This document shows positions 1 to 12,704 of a stretch of 64,000 bases of DNA, in pieces. The stretch is from assembly GCA_038501785.1 (NCBI GenBank), contig JBAMJR010000040.1, positions 2,253,501-2,317,500 on the forward strand, read 5' to 3'. The position numbers and the translations under genes were made by a program. A model generated the notes under the pieces. The model worked only from the letters and a program-made list of their open reading frames with translations, did no database searches and was not told where the DNA came from. Origin of the DNA: Myoxocephalus aenaeus (Eukaryota > Chordata > Actinopteri > Perciformes > Cottidae). Each line of letters opens with the position of its first letter. The stretch's first letter is position 1.

Positions 1-3000
1 CTCTGACATCTTCACATGATGCTCACACATGTAAGACACACAGAGACCTTAACATCAGCACCTTCAGTGTTTCTGGATGTCCCATGGGCACTTTATTGTT
101 ACTCTTGGGTGTCCGTTTCATAGTCACATGCCGCATTCGCTCTTTGTTTCTTTCCATACTGCATTTCCACTGTTAACCTGAAAATAAGTAAAGCAAATCA
201 CAGACCATCCTATCACTAATACCCTGTTTAAACACTTAATTGTCCGCGTTTACATTGAATAATGAGACCACTTCTCGCTTGAGCTCCTCGGCATGCCGTT
301 TGTTTACAAAGAAGCGGATTGTCTCCAAATCAGCAGTCATTTGGAGGGGGGGGGGGGGCATGTGCTTGGAAATCCTTTCTCTCTCTGCGACCTCCTTCCC
401 CGAGCATCTGTATGTATTTGTTGTACTAATGAACGGAACAAAAGTTTCCGGGGGCCCTGTGGAAGGGAGGGAGGTGGGGGGGTGGAGACGGTTTGTGAGG
501 GAGAACAGCCATAAGAAGGCTGAAGTGGAGTCCGCTGAGTGGTCAGTCGCCATGAGGTTGACGGTGAGAGAACAGAAGACAGCGAGAGTGATGGAGACTT
601 GACCCGGCAACCTCTCCTCTCCTTTCTCCTGCCTTTTCCTCCAACCCCTACTCAACCCTTCTCTTTAGATGATAGATGACCCTCGCTCTCATTCATGCCA
701 AAAGCCCTTGCAACCCCCCAGACCTCCAAAGTCATATGCCTTTTGTCTACACATTTGCACATGCACGCGCGCAACACAAACACACACTATCGCGGCCGTC
801 TAGCCAATCTCCTCGATACAGAGACTCCGAAACTCTCAACCTTTCCTGCAGACCTTGTCATAGAAACACACACATACAGACACACACGCTCACTGTCAAT
901 CCCACTGAGACCTTTACCTCCAGGCAGCAGGTATGGATTTGTAAGGAGTAGGAGACGAATGAATGGATGGATAGACAGATTGGGAGAAGGGCAGGTAGAA
1001 AGGTAGCCATGGAGGAGTGCAGAACTGACACTGGGCAGTAAATTACTTTGCCAATCAATCTTCCCTCTGGGTACCCTTGACGAAAGCTGTCCAAACTTTC
1101 CTCCACTGCTTTAAGTAACCCTCCTACAGTTTGTCAGCAGAGGGCTGGGAAATAGGGTGGACAAACAGGTCGCAAGATTAAATGTTGCTGGGAGCAGAGA
1201 GGAAAGGAGAGTAAAGGACCAAAGGAAGCAGGGAGAGAAAGGTCAAGTTTGGGAGAACATGTGTAGACATGCGTGAAGGGAGAACGGGGCAGAGTTTGGA
1301 TTTAAGACGAGGGAGACTGTGCTGTGAGGATGGAAAGGGGCGCTCATACAGTATAAAACATGGAACTGCTGAGAAAGGTTTGCACCAAGGAATGCGTTCC
1401 ATTTCTTCTCACCCTAGGTTCAGTAGCTTCTAACAGACATGCACACAACTAGGCTCATGGGTCTTCATGGGTGGCATGACAGGATGACACGCTGTGACTT
1501 CAAACATGTGACACCTCCCAATTACAGCACACTGCAGGGTTAAGGCTACAGGGATCTGGGGCTGTTTGTGACACATAAACTAACTTTTTCTAACTACTTT
1601 CTTAAACCATTTCCCCTGTTTAGCAACATAGGCAACAGGTGGAGATCTCCCAGACCACATGCATGCATAATACACACAAACATACACACAAAGCCACATG
1701 CACCCATAGAACGACTTCTTTTTTACACTTGTTATCTGGCAAGTTTGAGTGTGTCTCTGCCCAGAACTGTGAAGAGAGAGTAAGGGCTGTTAGGAATGTT
1801 AATTTGGTTAATTTGTTGTTTTATATAAGCAAGGGATGGATGGGGGTGGTGGTGGTGCAGCAGCGAGGGCAGCACACACACTGTGTGTTTGGGTTTGTTG
1901 GGGGTAGGTTGTGTTGGAGGGCGAGGGTAATGCTGGGTGACAAGGTCCCGCTCAGTGATGCAGATGACTCCCAACCAAGCTATTTTTCTTCAAGAAAATC
2001 AGGCAAAAAACCATGACGGTCGGAGAGCAAGAAGCGCCCCATGCCCATAGAAGGTATTAAGATGTCTCTGATACATAGCTGCCCTCCTCCTCCTCCCCCC
2101 CATGTCTCTTATTCTCAGTCACTCTCTCTCACTCCTCAATCTGGGATGGTGGCCAAGTGCCACCAAGGACACTAAGGCTAATAAATCATCCTTGTTTCAA
2201 CATCTGCCCAATCCCAACGGGCTGCCCACCACCCCACCCCTTGTGAAGATGGGTCCTTGGCTTTATTCCTCTTTCAGCATCTCTCCATACTCCCCCATTG
2301 ACACCCCCTCCCTGACTGACAAAACGTCCATTGTTCCATGCCCAAGTGAAGAAGAGACCCTCTTTTCCCCTCTTTGACAAAAGCCGTCTGAAGCCAAGAT
2401 GGGGACTGCCAGCCGAGACGCCTGGGACCCGGCAGGGGTGCCCCTTCTCCCCCTTCTACTTTTCTCCCGCCTTCTGGTTTAACCATTCCTTGCTCTCGCT
2501 CTCTTTTTCACTTTTAATACTCCCCTCCTGTGGGGGTCACTCACTCAGCTCGCCCCCACCCTTTTCATAGTGGTGAACTCTCAGCCTCGCATAAAGACAT
2601 CAAGTGACAGCAGTGAGAGAAAACAGCCAGATTTGGCAGAAAGAGATATTCGACATGGCTGTCAGTGGCCATTCTGCATGCCTTTTGTTCCCTTGGGTGT
2701 AGTTGAAATAGATAAATAAACAGTCATAGGCTGAAAAGCCGGGATCAGGCGCTTGTCGCATTTATTCATATTGAACGGAGAAGAAAAAGAGGCAAAAACC
2801 TGCTGCTGCCAATTAAGAAGAATGAGACAAAACTCAATTCAGGGTGTTTAGATTTGTTTTCACGGCTGAGGCTAAAACTAAGCTATTCAGGGGCTTTATG
2901 TGTTTGCTTTAAAGATGGCAGTAGGTCTTTAGCATTGTGGGTGTCTCCATGTGGCAGAGAAGATATGGGAAGTTGTCTCTGGACTCATCAGTTAAGAAGC

Positions 3001-3539
3001 ACTCTCTCCACGGTTACTCACAAGGCTTCATTTAGTGTGAATGAACAGCCCTTTTTCCCAGCACCTCAAGCTCACCCCCAACAACGGGGAGTGCCGCCCA
3101 TAACTGTGCACGGGCCAGCCTCCGGCCACATTCACAGGACCGTCTGCTTATAAAGAACAAAGTCACACCACTTTGACTTTTCAAGATACTTTGAAGATGA
3201 TGCTTGCCAGGAAACTCAGCATTGCAAAGATGTGCTGTTTTCGTTCATTTCGTAGCTCGAATCTTGTTCTTCGCAATTTTAGGACAAAACAGACTTAATA
3301 AATTGAATGCATGCATATACGTCTGCTCCTTTTTTTAAATATAATTCATACTTTGCAGCTGTGCAAAAGCAACATATTTCACGACATTAATTGCAAGAAC
3401 GTTGCTTTTTACTCAAAGAACAATCACAACACCAGGGTTAAGAATGTGGTATTCATAATTATTACATCAATAAACCCTACATTGTTCAAACCTTTATGCA
3501 AATGTTTTCATTTTACCGAAACTACTCAAGCAGGGGAGA
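1..3539. other. no gene seen
   Basis: Unique to CT-rich DNA. It holds a 13-G run at 346-358, degenerate CA-rich patches (750-900) and pyrimidine-rich stretches at 2080-2130 and 2440-2560. Open frames here are short and of biased composition. Confidence 0.6.
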
Positions 3540-3760
3540 ACATTTACCAACAAGGCCCTGTGATGAATTAGTCAATTAGTGTTAGTGGCATTTTTTGTTT
3601 CATATTTTATTCTGAATTATGTAGATTGGGCACTGTAATTAATGTTTTTTTTTGCGTTTGAGTCATTATGCATGGAAATATATTTGCCTCTAATTCAGAG
3701 CGTTGAGTGTTTGCTCATTAAAAATGGCAAGGGTTTCAGAATGGGAATACATCTCCACAA
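3540..3760. promoter_or_regulatory. candidate conserved non-coding block
   Basis: Unique, A/T-rich DNA with TCAATTAG, GTAATTAATG (3636-3644), TGAGTCA (AP-1/MAF type, 3659-3665) leading into TTATGCAT, and GCTCATTAAAA. No frame is coherent. Conservation cannot be tested here. Confidence 0.3.
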
Positions 3761-3879
3761 AGGTTTCTTGATATAAATTGCACACCACATTCCAGTACCC
3801 ACGATTCACATGTTTTAGTCTTTGCAATTTCTCTCAACAGAGCATGATCAGAGTAAATTCATATCAGATATCATGAATA

Positions 3880-4060
3880 CAAATACTCTGTAATCGGATT
3901 TTCCGCTTCTGGGCCGACCGCATTCCTTCACAGCTCTTCTCTTCCCCTGCAAAACATTTAGATTTCCAATTAGCCCCTGAGAAGAATGGCTAATTTACCA
4001 CAGCGAGCAGGCGCCTGATGTCTCAATCTGCCGGGTGTCAGCACTGTGAAAAGGAGAGCT
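3880..4060. promoter_or_regulatory. candidate conserved non-coding block
   Basis: Balanced-composition unique sequence holding TAATCGGATT, CCAATTAGCC and GGCTAATTTACC, followed by CpG-containing stretches. There is no splice-bounded open frame. Confidence 0.25.
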
Positions 4061-6239
4061 CTCATGTAGGTACACACATACTAATAGAGACACACAAGCC
4101 AATGAAAGTAAGCACGCTGTAGTGTGAGTGGTGAGAACAGATCCAATCCAGCATGGGGAGTTGAAGAAAAGTATTTTTTTTTATTTTATAAATGAATGCA
4201 ATGCAAATAGGGGAGCACTTTCAAAAAAGTTAAAAAAAAAAAAAAAAATCACTGAAGAGGGGTCTTATTGAGGCACTAGAGCAGCAGGACAGGCAGCAGT
4301 TCAGCAGTGGCCCCAGATTGACTCGTCTGTGAGTGTACAGCCAGCCAGCTCCTCCACACAACACCCACATTGTCCACTGTGCCAAGGAGCCAGAGCAGCG
4401 CTCCACTCCTCAGGGGGCTGCCTGAGACGAACACATTATAGATACATGTTAGCCTTGGCCCGACCTTCTGTATACTGTGTGGAGCACTCAGCGGAAAGAG
4501 ACAGAGGAAGGAGGGAGGAGATGAGAAATGAAATGCACATTGAAGTTATTGAATGCTCCAGAAAGGATAAGTCTCTCCGACAGTTTACACAGCCTCCAAA
4601 AAGTCTTAAAAACTCTTATAAAGAGAGCATTCCTATCACTCTTGCATCTAGTGAATTGAAAATGCTGTGAAACAAGATATACTGTATCTGGACTGCGGGT
4701 GAGAAGAGATAAAGGGAGGGAGATGCTATTTGGTGAGACAAGATGTTTGGAAGAACCCATTGGCTTCATAAGCTCGTGGTTTTGGCTTTGGTTATCTGTC
4801 AGATTCAGCCCACTAGATCGTCCATCTTTTCCTTTGTGCCTTATGAGGCCCCCTGCTTGTCCCGATGAGAAACCTCAAAGCTGCGGCGCTATCATGCTGT
4901 GTAATGGTCACTAGCAAGCAGCCAAGCTCCTTCCCTCGGCCCTGATAGGGAGAGAGTAAGCGAGATTCCTGTCTGGCTCCCAAAACCCAAACAACATTAG
5001 TGTCACTGTCCTATTTCTCCCGCTCTCCCTTTCCCAGCCTGCTGTTAAACACACACAGTTCCCCACAAAATGTTGTTTCAGCTTCTATCTCTCCACTGTC
5101 ATTAACCAGAGGCAGGTTGACTGACTGTCTATGTGTCTGCAGCCAGTCCCTCATTCACTTAAGGCCCATCAGCGGCCACAGTCTCTATCTTGCCCAGGGA
5201 AGCCCTGTGATAACACTGTTAACAACAGCAATGTGTGGCGCGAGGGAGCCACTGGAGCTGCCACTGTCAGGGTGAGTAAGTGAGGTCAAGGGCTTTTAGT
5301 ATCTGGTGACGTTTGCACCAAATGTTCTCCAGCTCAACTTAATGCTCCCCTCACACTCCCGGTCTCTTCTTTTCTCTCCGTTCAAACGCTTGTCCATCTT
5401 TTAGTTTTCCAACACCTTGCCCCTGTTCTCTGCTATCCAATGTTAACGGTTTGGGGGGAAAAGAAAGGGAAAAAGATCTTGACTGGGCTCGGCAGGACTG
5501 AGCAGGGCCTTCTCTCCCCACGTGCCTTAGGGAAAACACTGGTGTTATTTTAGAAATCACACTGTTAAAGATTAATGTGGGCCTGGAGGAGTGTGTCATC
5601 GTTCCTTAACGACAGAGCCGAGACGCTGAATAAAGCCGGCACTGTGTTCTGTCCCACAGCCCAAGGACAGATAAGTTTCCTCTCACCAAGCTCGCCCCTC
5701 TCCCTCCCTCCTCCTTTGTCCAATAACTCTCTCCCTAAGTCATCTATAGCAACCACAGGGGCTAGAATGAGAGGAGATGTAATGAGGGAACTGTTCCAGA
5801 ATCAGTTTCTTCCCTCATCTTAGTTTGTTTGGTCGTCTCCTTTCTATTTTGTTATTGAAATAGACGAAGGCGTGGCTGAAGAATAGCTTATGTTCTTGCT
5901 TTGCAGATATAAAAACAACCAAAAAAGGGTAGAGAGGGTGTTCGCAAACATTTTCCATGCTGATTGCTCTCGTTAGATGACTAATGGAAAGTCCCAGCAA
6001 CTCCCCCAATAAAGTCATCCGTCATCATCCCATGGACAGACCAGACAGACAGACAGCTATAAACCAGGGTTCAGAGACCACTGCAGAGCATCCTATCTGT
6101 ACACATCATACGTTTGTTATTCTAACAGCCAGGAGGATGATGATAGCTCCACATTACAAACTGCTATCACTGACACCAATGAAGATAGTAACGATAAGAG
6201 TATTAACAGTTGGTGATGACGATGATAAAGACCTGTGAA
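4061..6239. other. no clear gene; A-runs and short tandem repeats
   Basis: A long A-run lies at about 4232-4247 and a (CAGA)n stretch at about 6042-6056. The weak exon-like segment 5143-5271 is the only splice-bounded frame. Confidence 0.55.
5143..5271 (+). other. weak exon-like segment
   Basis: The segment follows a modest acceptor (TGTCTATGTGTCTGCAG ending at 5142) and ends before a near-consensus donor (GTGAGTAAG from 5272). It is 129 nt, and the frame starting at its first base is open for all 43 codons. The acceptor tract is interrupted by purines, the peptide resembles nothing I know, and an overlapping second frame is also open. This is more likely chance than a real exon. Confidence 0.15.
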
Positions 6240-6480
6240 GTTTGATGAGTCTTAAGTCTGAGGTGTGCAAATGGGACTTAGTATTCCTTGCTGAAGGTTT
6301 TTGCTGATAACGGAAGCGCTCGATAAGCCGGGGAACATCAATCTTAGTGACAGAGATAGTCTCCGCTTCACACTAACAGGGTCGTAAAGGGCCTTCACCT
6401 TATATGGCCCAGCTAATAAACTCATTTGTGATGAGCCCGAAGGTCAACTGAATGGATATTCGCATTAACCTGCATGTTAG
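6240..6480. promoter_or_regulatory. candidate conserved non-coding block
   Basis: Unique sequence with several CpGs (GGAAGCGCTCGATAAGCCGG), AGCTAATAAAC and TTCGCATTAACC. It lies between simple-sequence flanks and has no protein-like frame. Confidence 0.25.
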
Positions 6481-7019
6481 AGGTGGGTTTTGTATAGACA
6501 AAGTATAGAGCATTTGGCCGTCAGACACAACTGATGGAGGGCTCAAAAGTATGATCTGTTGATGTAGCAGCACTTGGTTTACGAGTTAAAAGTGAGATTG
6601 AACTTTGGAAGGACATGAGGTATCTGTCAGATATTCAAATTCTACTTGGCAGTGTCTCTCACACCACAAAGTCCACTGTTGTACACACTTTTTCCACTCA
6701 GTGCCCCAGGATAGCCGGCAGCATCATATCATCGCTTTTGCAACATCATTACCACGCAGTCTTTTGAAGTCTGACACCATCCCTGAAATTATCAAAGCAA
6801 GTGACACTTCAACTCATCTTGGGTTTTGATGGCAAAAACATCAGACAATGGCCTTTGTACAAGGGAGTGTGACAGCTACATTATCTCCACTCAATTGTAT
6901 CTTCTTGGAAGAGTCCTCAAGGCCAAACCATAAAGACTGATGACAGAGGCTCCAAAGATGCAACTGTATTATTGTCAAGCGGTAGTTGACGAGATGTCTC
7001 ACAACATGTTTTTACCACC

Positions 7020-7210
7020 CGCCGCCGGTTTTATCCTAGACACACAATAGTTGATCTTTGCGTAAACAGGACAGTAGTGAATCAAACGATTACAATGTTC
7101 TTAGACATTGTAGCCATCTAATCAATTTCATTAGCTGCATAAATCATGACAGCTTGACATTTATTGTGGAGGTGATGGGTTGATCCTGTGGACTTGGAGA
7201 CAGCTCTGCT
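7020..7210. promoter_or_regulatory. candidate conserved non-coding block with PBX-HOX-like site
   Basis: Unique sequence containing CCATCTAATCAATTTCATTAG directly before the PBX-HOX-like motif at 7130-7150, then a cytosine-poor stretch (ATTTATTGTGGAGGTGATGG). Confidence 0.3.
7130..7150 (-). promoter_or_regulatory. PBX-HOX-like composite site, copy 1
   Basis: ATTAGCTG, then C, then ATAAATCATGAC. The reverse strand reads GTCATGATTTAT, matching the ATGATTTAY type bound by PBX with posterior HOX proteins. The same 21 nt recur with a single C/T difference at 25404-25424. Confidence 0.35.
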
Positions 7211-7251
7211 GGTGATAAATGTTGCTATCTCTTGAGACCAAGGATACATAT

Positions 7252-7254
<3 letters not shown>

Positions 7255-7286
<32 letters not shown>
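7255..7286. repeat. (GT)16 microsatellite
   Basis: Uninterrupted GT run in an otherwise unique stretch. Confidence 0.95.
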
Positions 7287-7288
<2 letters not shown>

Positions 7289-9119
7289 AGAAAGACAGAG
7301 GGAGGGTTAGAAAGAAGAAAAAACTGGACATGGAGCATTAGAGCCCCACAGAGGTTACTGTGCAGCAACCAATGTTAGATTGAGCAAATCAATGAGAGCA
7401 GAATGGTGGAGGATTCATTTGCACAATGGGCTCAATCAATCATTTCTCATCGGTACTTTGGTGTTTTGAATTGTTGCGGCTCTTCAAATGTACCTTTTGA
7501 GAGTTTTCAATTTATTTTGGTCGTCAACTGGGACAATTTACGAAGTAATTTGTTGTATAATCCAAGGATTGTTGTTTATTTCTTTGTCTGAAAGACTGTT
7601 GACGCTTTCATTATATTATTTAGAAAGGATTCCATTCTTAATGGCTGGTGGTAGAATCTGAAAATTACCAGTCATCATGATATAGGGGCCATTATATGCA
7701 TTTGGCAATACTTTGTCCTTTGTCTAAACCCCATGCAAATCTGTTCCTCGCTGGCCACCATAGTGAAAGAAACCATGTGTAGCCAGTATGTCCAGACAGT
7801 ATCTTTTGGCAGTAGCAGCTGGCCTAACTGCTCTGGTCGTTATATGTTTCCACTGTGCAAATAATCTGATTGGCCACCAGAAAAAAAATCACAAGGATAA
7901 CCAGTGCACTAGTTACAGTCCATTTGTTAAACACAAATCCCTCTTGTGTTTTATCTCCACATCATACTCAAAATGATACACATGCTAATAGCAGCCATTA
8001 CAGCTATTAAGCTGCAGTTATTATTTATATCGTGTACAAGCCTCAGTTACTGGTGTTTGAAATAAACCCTTTGACTTTACTTGTTGATGGCATTGTAAAA
8101 TGCCAAAACAAATAATGAGGAAACACACAAAAAGGAAGGACAGCATTATGTTAAACAGATGCAGGGTTCAGTATGTCTCAGTCATTTAATCTACCTGTTT
8201 TTTTTGTGGTTATTAAAAGAGTGTGTGTTCAAATTTATTGGTGCAATAAAACCGCTAAAATCACAGACTGCCTATGACAGAGTGTATTGTGAACACTAGG
8301 ATCTGTGTACCCTTTCCTCAGCACACGCCATACCATTCACCTCTGTCCTGCTGATGATCTAACATCTAAGCTATACATCTTCCCTGTAAACTCAGGCCAT
8401 ACCAGTACAAAATGACCATTGAGAGTGAAGATAAAGAACTAACTTTGAGTGTACAGAAGACAGAGGACCTGTAGGAGGTGTTTGATCTGCATAACTGTGA
8501 CTACTGTAACTATGTAATGGTTCTAGTATGTGTCTAATTTGTCTCTATTTGGTGCATCAGATCAAATCAGAGTACCCAGCTGCACACAAACAGAAACACA
8601 CTCATACACACTGAGCAGGAAATCCATGGTCAGGCCTTGTTTATTTATCTGCAGGAGAAATCTCGTCAGCGAGGCACCCGGTGTGGCTTTGGCCTTCTCA
8701 AGCATCATCATCATCATCGTGTGGAGGGCTTGACCTTGGTATAAACCCTCTGAGCCCTAAAGAAAGCCCTTGCTTGTCCCACGCACTGACCCATGTATAC
8801 ATGCACTTAGCCTCCAAGTCGCTAGAGACTTTTCAGTTCTACGTTTGGGCCTGCGCCCAAACTCCTAGTATATGTGTGTGTATGTGTGTTAGACAAAATT
8901 GAAGAAAAGCCACAGGATGGATTTGCAGGGGGATGCCTGACCAACTAAGACACACAACTGCAAATAGCTATCTCAAAATGTCTCTTTCTCCTAATTTCCC
9001 TCCGTCCTCCGCCTTCCCTCTGTCTAACTTCTGTCCACATTTAGTCTTCTTGTTTGAGCCAGTTGGTCCTTCCTGTACATATATTGGATTTGAAGAAAGC
9101 GGGCGAGTGGAGTAATGTA
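7287..9119. other. no gene seen
   Basis: Mostly A/T-rich unique DNA, with a (CAT)n run at 8702-8718 and a short GT stretch near 8873-8890. Confidence 0.6.
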
Positions 9120-9260
9120 AAGCTACCAAAACCCCCTATGTTTATGTTGAAATATGCAAACGGTGTAAATATTTAGCCGGACCCCGACAAACGATATGCA
9201 ATTTACTCGCCAGTTATCCGTCGTCACGTGACAATATCTCAGTGGCTGCTGTCCAGAAAA
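9120..9260. promoter_or_regulatory. candidate conserved non-coding block with octamer-like sites and E-box
   Basis: TATGCAAA, TATGCAAT and GTCACGTGAC lie within 80 bp, among CpG-containing unique DNA (CCGGACCCCGACAAACGA). Good enhancer-like density. Confidence 0.35.
9223..9232. promoter_or_regulatory. palindromic E-box GTCACGTGAC
   Basis: A perfect 10-bp palindrome around CACGTG, the preferred site of USF and of MiT/TFE bHLH-zipper factors (the CLEAR motif). It lies about 20-65 bp after two octamer-like sites (TATGCAAA at 9153 and TATGCAAT at 9195). Confidence 0.4.
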
Positions 9261-9819
9261 GCCCCTGGTGCGATGAGAGATCCCCCTCTCTGTGTTTCCG
9301 TGTCCTTTTCTACCTTTCTAAAGGAATTCCTGGTTTGAATTAGGAACTCATATTGGCAGTAGACGGGGGGACAGACAGTGTGGTCTGGTGTATGTTTCTA
9401 AATACACAAATTCAGTTTGCGAGGGGAAATGGAGATATGAAACATATGACATTGCTGAGCTGAAAAGCCAATATCAAATTTATGTACTGCATAAATGTAA
9501 ACATTCATATATGCATAGGCTGCGCTTGGCATCTGAGGTATATGAAATGAAAAGTATCCGTGGCATGACCTTTGATTCAATCTATATGCCCTCCAGTCAA
9601 GACCCTAAATCTTTCTCCCATAACCCCGTGCTTGCTCAGAGGCAATATGTGTCATCGGAAGAATAGGAGATCATTAGAAATAAGGCAATATTATTTTTCT
9701 TCCTGCTGCCACGTATCGATAAACTGCAACCTTTATCAAAATGAAGAGGGAGGAAGTGATATATCATCATCTGAAATGCATGCTACAGCAGCTGCCGATG
9801 CTGTGTAGGCAATCCTCTT

Positions 9820-10100
9820 AGGCCAAAAGGTAGGGTTATTTATTGGGCCTCAACCCTGCGGCTGTCACAGCATCTGCTAGCGGAAGATCTATCGGCACGC
9901 CGTTATTCACTTATGATTATTACTGATCATCTGCCCAAATGACTTATCAATAAAGCGAAGGCCAAGCAGATAATTTATCTGTATGGTTCTGTCGATATCA
10001 AGTTCAGAGTCAACGGCCTTAAAAGGATAGGGGGCGTTGGACGTCAGGTGATGGATGATTATACAAGGCACCGATGAAAATATGACCCTTTTAATACATT
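9820..10100. promoter_or_regulatory. candidate conserved non-coding block
   Basis: High-complexity unique DNA with CpG retention (GGCACGCCGTTATTCAC), TTATGATTATTAC, TTATCAATAAAG, the palindromic GATA pair at 9967-9981 and TCGATATC. It is among the most enhancer-like stretches in the window. Confidence 0.35.
9967..9981. promoter_or_regulatory. palindromic double GATA site
   Basis: CAGATAA, one central T, then TTATCTG: two inverted AGATAA sites in 15 bp, a layout known for GATA factors binding with both zinc fingers. It is inside the unique candidate block 9820-10100. Confidence 0.4.
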
Positions 10101-10239
10101 TGCAGAATCCTGCTCTCTTCCTCCTCCCTCCACCTCCCTTTGAATTCCTCTCACTCTCTTTTTCATGAAAGTGAGCTTCTTTCCCAAGGTTTGTTTGCTG
10201 ACTAAGTGCGAACCTCACCTTGTAACACCACTTTCTTAC

Positions 10240-10570
10240 AAGGAAATTAGTTCAAACGCTGCAACTGTCAGATGTATGAATACAAATATTGAATCCGCTC
10301 ATTTATACTGAGCGCATAATGTGTGGCAGCCAGACCGCACATGTCTATTCAAGACCTGTGAATCATACCTGTGGGACATTGAAATGATGAGACAGACCTG
10401 CCCAGAGTCGATGCAAACCCTGCCAGGATATTTCACTACGGCATTTTCTTCATAAATCACACAAAGACTCTGAGGACACGCAGGGTCAATGCTCGTTCTG
10501 TAAATATCAGCCGTTTGTATTTGACAAGTGGCCGTGACTTTCCAGAGTGGCACAATAGTTCTGAGTGTTT
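10240..10570. promoter_or_regulatory. candidate conserved non-coding block
   Basis: Unique sequence with TGAATCATAC, TTCATAAATCACAC (PBX-HOX-like half) and GTAAATATCAG (forkhead-like). An open reverse-strand frame of about 84 codons crosses it but shows no family signature. Confidence 0.25.
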
Positions 10571-12579
10571 GTCTTCCAAATCTAAGCTTTGTGCGCTAAG
10601 CCCTATCTCACCAACAGTTCTCAGTTCCGTCACAGGGCGCACCCTGCATAGACCCATCTGGAGGTAGGGTTGGGTAACCGTGTTGGCTTTTGGGTGGTGT
10701 GATAAGTGTCAAGCTAATCTGATCTCTCCTCTTTCTTTCAGACAATGGCATCTCATGCATTCCTTTGGCATCAGTTTCTTTTTCTTTTACCAATGAACTA
10801 TATCATTTTCTCACATTAAGCTTTGTAGCAAAATGCGGCTGGAGATAAGGCATCAAACAGTGATTATATTCATAATTGCCTTATCAATCAACTAAGACGG
10901 AGAAAGAGAGGGAGGGAAAGAGAGAACATTTCCTATCAGCACTCACATTGTTGTTTGGCTTGGCCAAAGCACCTCAAGTCTTCTGCTCCTTAAAGTCATC
11001 ATGACTTTATTTTATCTGATGGACGCCCAGTTTCCTGGTATTTAGTGGTGCAAATTTCAACCCTATGTCCTCGATTCCTGGCTTGGTCTCCCCGCCTCTC
11101 TACTTAAGCTCAGCAAGCAACCTCATTGTTGTGGCATGTTTTTAAGAGGTCGTAGCTCTGGTCTTGTTTTGGGTCAGCTGTCAAGGCCCCTATCTGTGGG
11201 AAGCCTCGAAATAGCCCCATTTTACTCCCTTTTAAAGGACAAGCCATGAGAAAGGACTTGGAACTACAACCAGGCACTATTTGACTTAATGCTAAAAAGC
11301 AGAGTGTATCAGACTTGTATCCTTAGTCAAACAATCTCTGATTCTGGCAGGAACGTGTAAAAGGTTTGTTATCAGGGTGTTCAAATGATAGCAGGAGACC
11401 TTAGAGAAAAACACTGGAGACTTGATATCCTCAGTTCTTTTTCTTCCTTTTTTGGAGTAGTGCTGTTTCATTGATTGTAAAGTGTTCCGATCAGATTTGC
11501 CAGTATCTGGCAAATCTGAGTCAGATCCATTTGTTGAGATCAAGTTTGACATGATGGTTAGCTCCTTTGTTAAAGGCTCCAGCAGTGAGAAACAGAGCCT
11601 CCCCTTTCATTTTTCATTCTTTTTTTTCTTCCTTTCACTCTGACACAAATACATTTTCGCTGCAGTTTATTATTCAACACGAGCCGCAGTGAAAGACCGC
11701 TTCCTCTCCCATCCATACGTCAAAAAGATCAATAACCCGTCCAGGGCATTGCCACCACAATGAAGCCTTGTCAACGTGCCAAGAAGCTGCAAAAGTTCCC
11801 AATAAATGCGAAGCAAAACTTTCAATTTGTGGCTTTCTTGGTGTGGCTGTTGCAGCCAATGGGTTGTCAGTCAGGGCCCTGGTTCAAAAAGCTCTGAGGT
11901 TTGTTTGCTGCTCGTTCTTTTTGGAAACTTGCGGCTCTGTGACATCCGCAGCCATCCATTGAGCCGTGTTGCTGTATTGCCTCATATTATCCAGAGTTGA
12001 GGAGGATTGTTTTTGGCGACAGAATGCGAACATTTTCCTTCGTGGGGCCCTCTTCTTCTCCTCGCGTCTCAGGATGAGGAGGATGATAATGATGACGATG
12101 AGCAAGCTTTGTGAGGTCTTCCTCCAGTTGCTATGGCTACATAGCCCTCTCATTGGTGTGACTAGAAGTTATGATGCATTGGTCATTCTATGAAGGTTTG
12201 ACTTGAGCTGTACTTGCAAAACCACCACATATGCTTCATGGGCCCGGGACAGAAAAGCCCTTTGGGGCATTTCTGCTGTTTTTTTTTCATGTTAAATGAG
12301 TTCTGGAAATAAACTGAGCAGGATCCTGATCCGTCATGTTTTTCAGGCCGTGACAGGTCTTGTGAAAACAATGAGGCAGTCCACTCAGTGAGTGTCTCTC
12401 CCCATGTCTTGTTTTCTTTGTCCGCTTGGTCATCATGGCATGTCAATATGAATGGTGCTAAGGTGGTGTTGAAAAACTCCTGACTCTGTCCAATAACAAA
12501 AGCTGTGCTATGAAACTAATAATGGTGGGGTTTTCCCTCCTGCCTAGTGTGAAAGTCCACATCACAGACATGGTGAGAT

Positions 12580-12582
<3 letters not shown>
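10571..12582. other. no gene seen; hairpin at 11491
   Basis: CTCCTCTTTCTTTCAG ending at 10740 is a fine acceptor-like tract, but no donor follows an open frame. A GAT-rich stretch (12072-12103) is simple sequence. Confidence 0.55.
11491..11519. repeat. perfect inverted repeat, 13-bp arms, 3-nt spacer
   Basis: TCAGATTTGCCAG at 11491-11503 is followed by TAT and then the exact reverse complement CTGGCAAATCTGA at 11507-11519. A perfect 13-bp pair this close is far beyond chance for a window of this size. It is not part of a recognisable transposon. Confidence 0.85.
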
Positions 12583-12676
<94 letters not shown>

Positions 12677-12704
12677 CACATCCACACATACACAAACACA
12701 CACA
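12583..12704. repeat. (CA)n microsatellite, 92-bp pure core
   Basis: Pure CA to 12674, then degenerate CA with T and AA interruptions to 12704. Confidence 0.97.

Noticed and set aside
10741..10850. Possible exon after CTCCTCTTTCTTTCAG
   Set aside because: Acceptor-like tract is good, but no donor follows within a coherent open frame.
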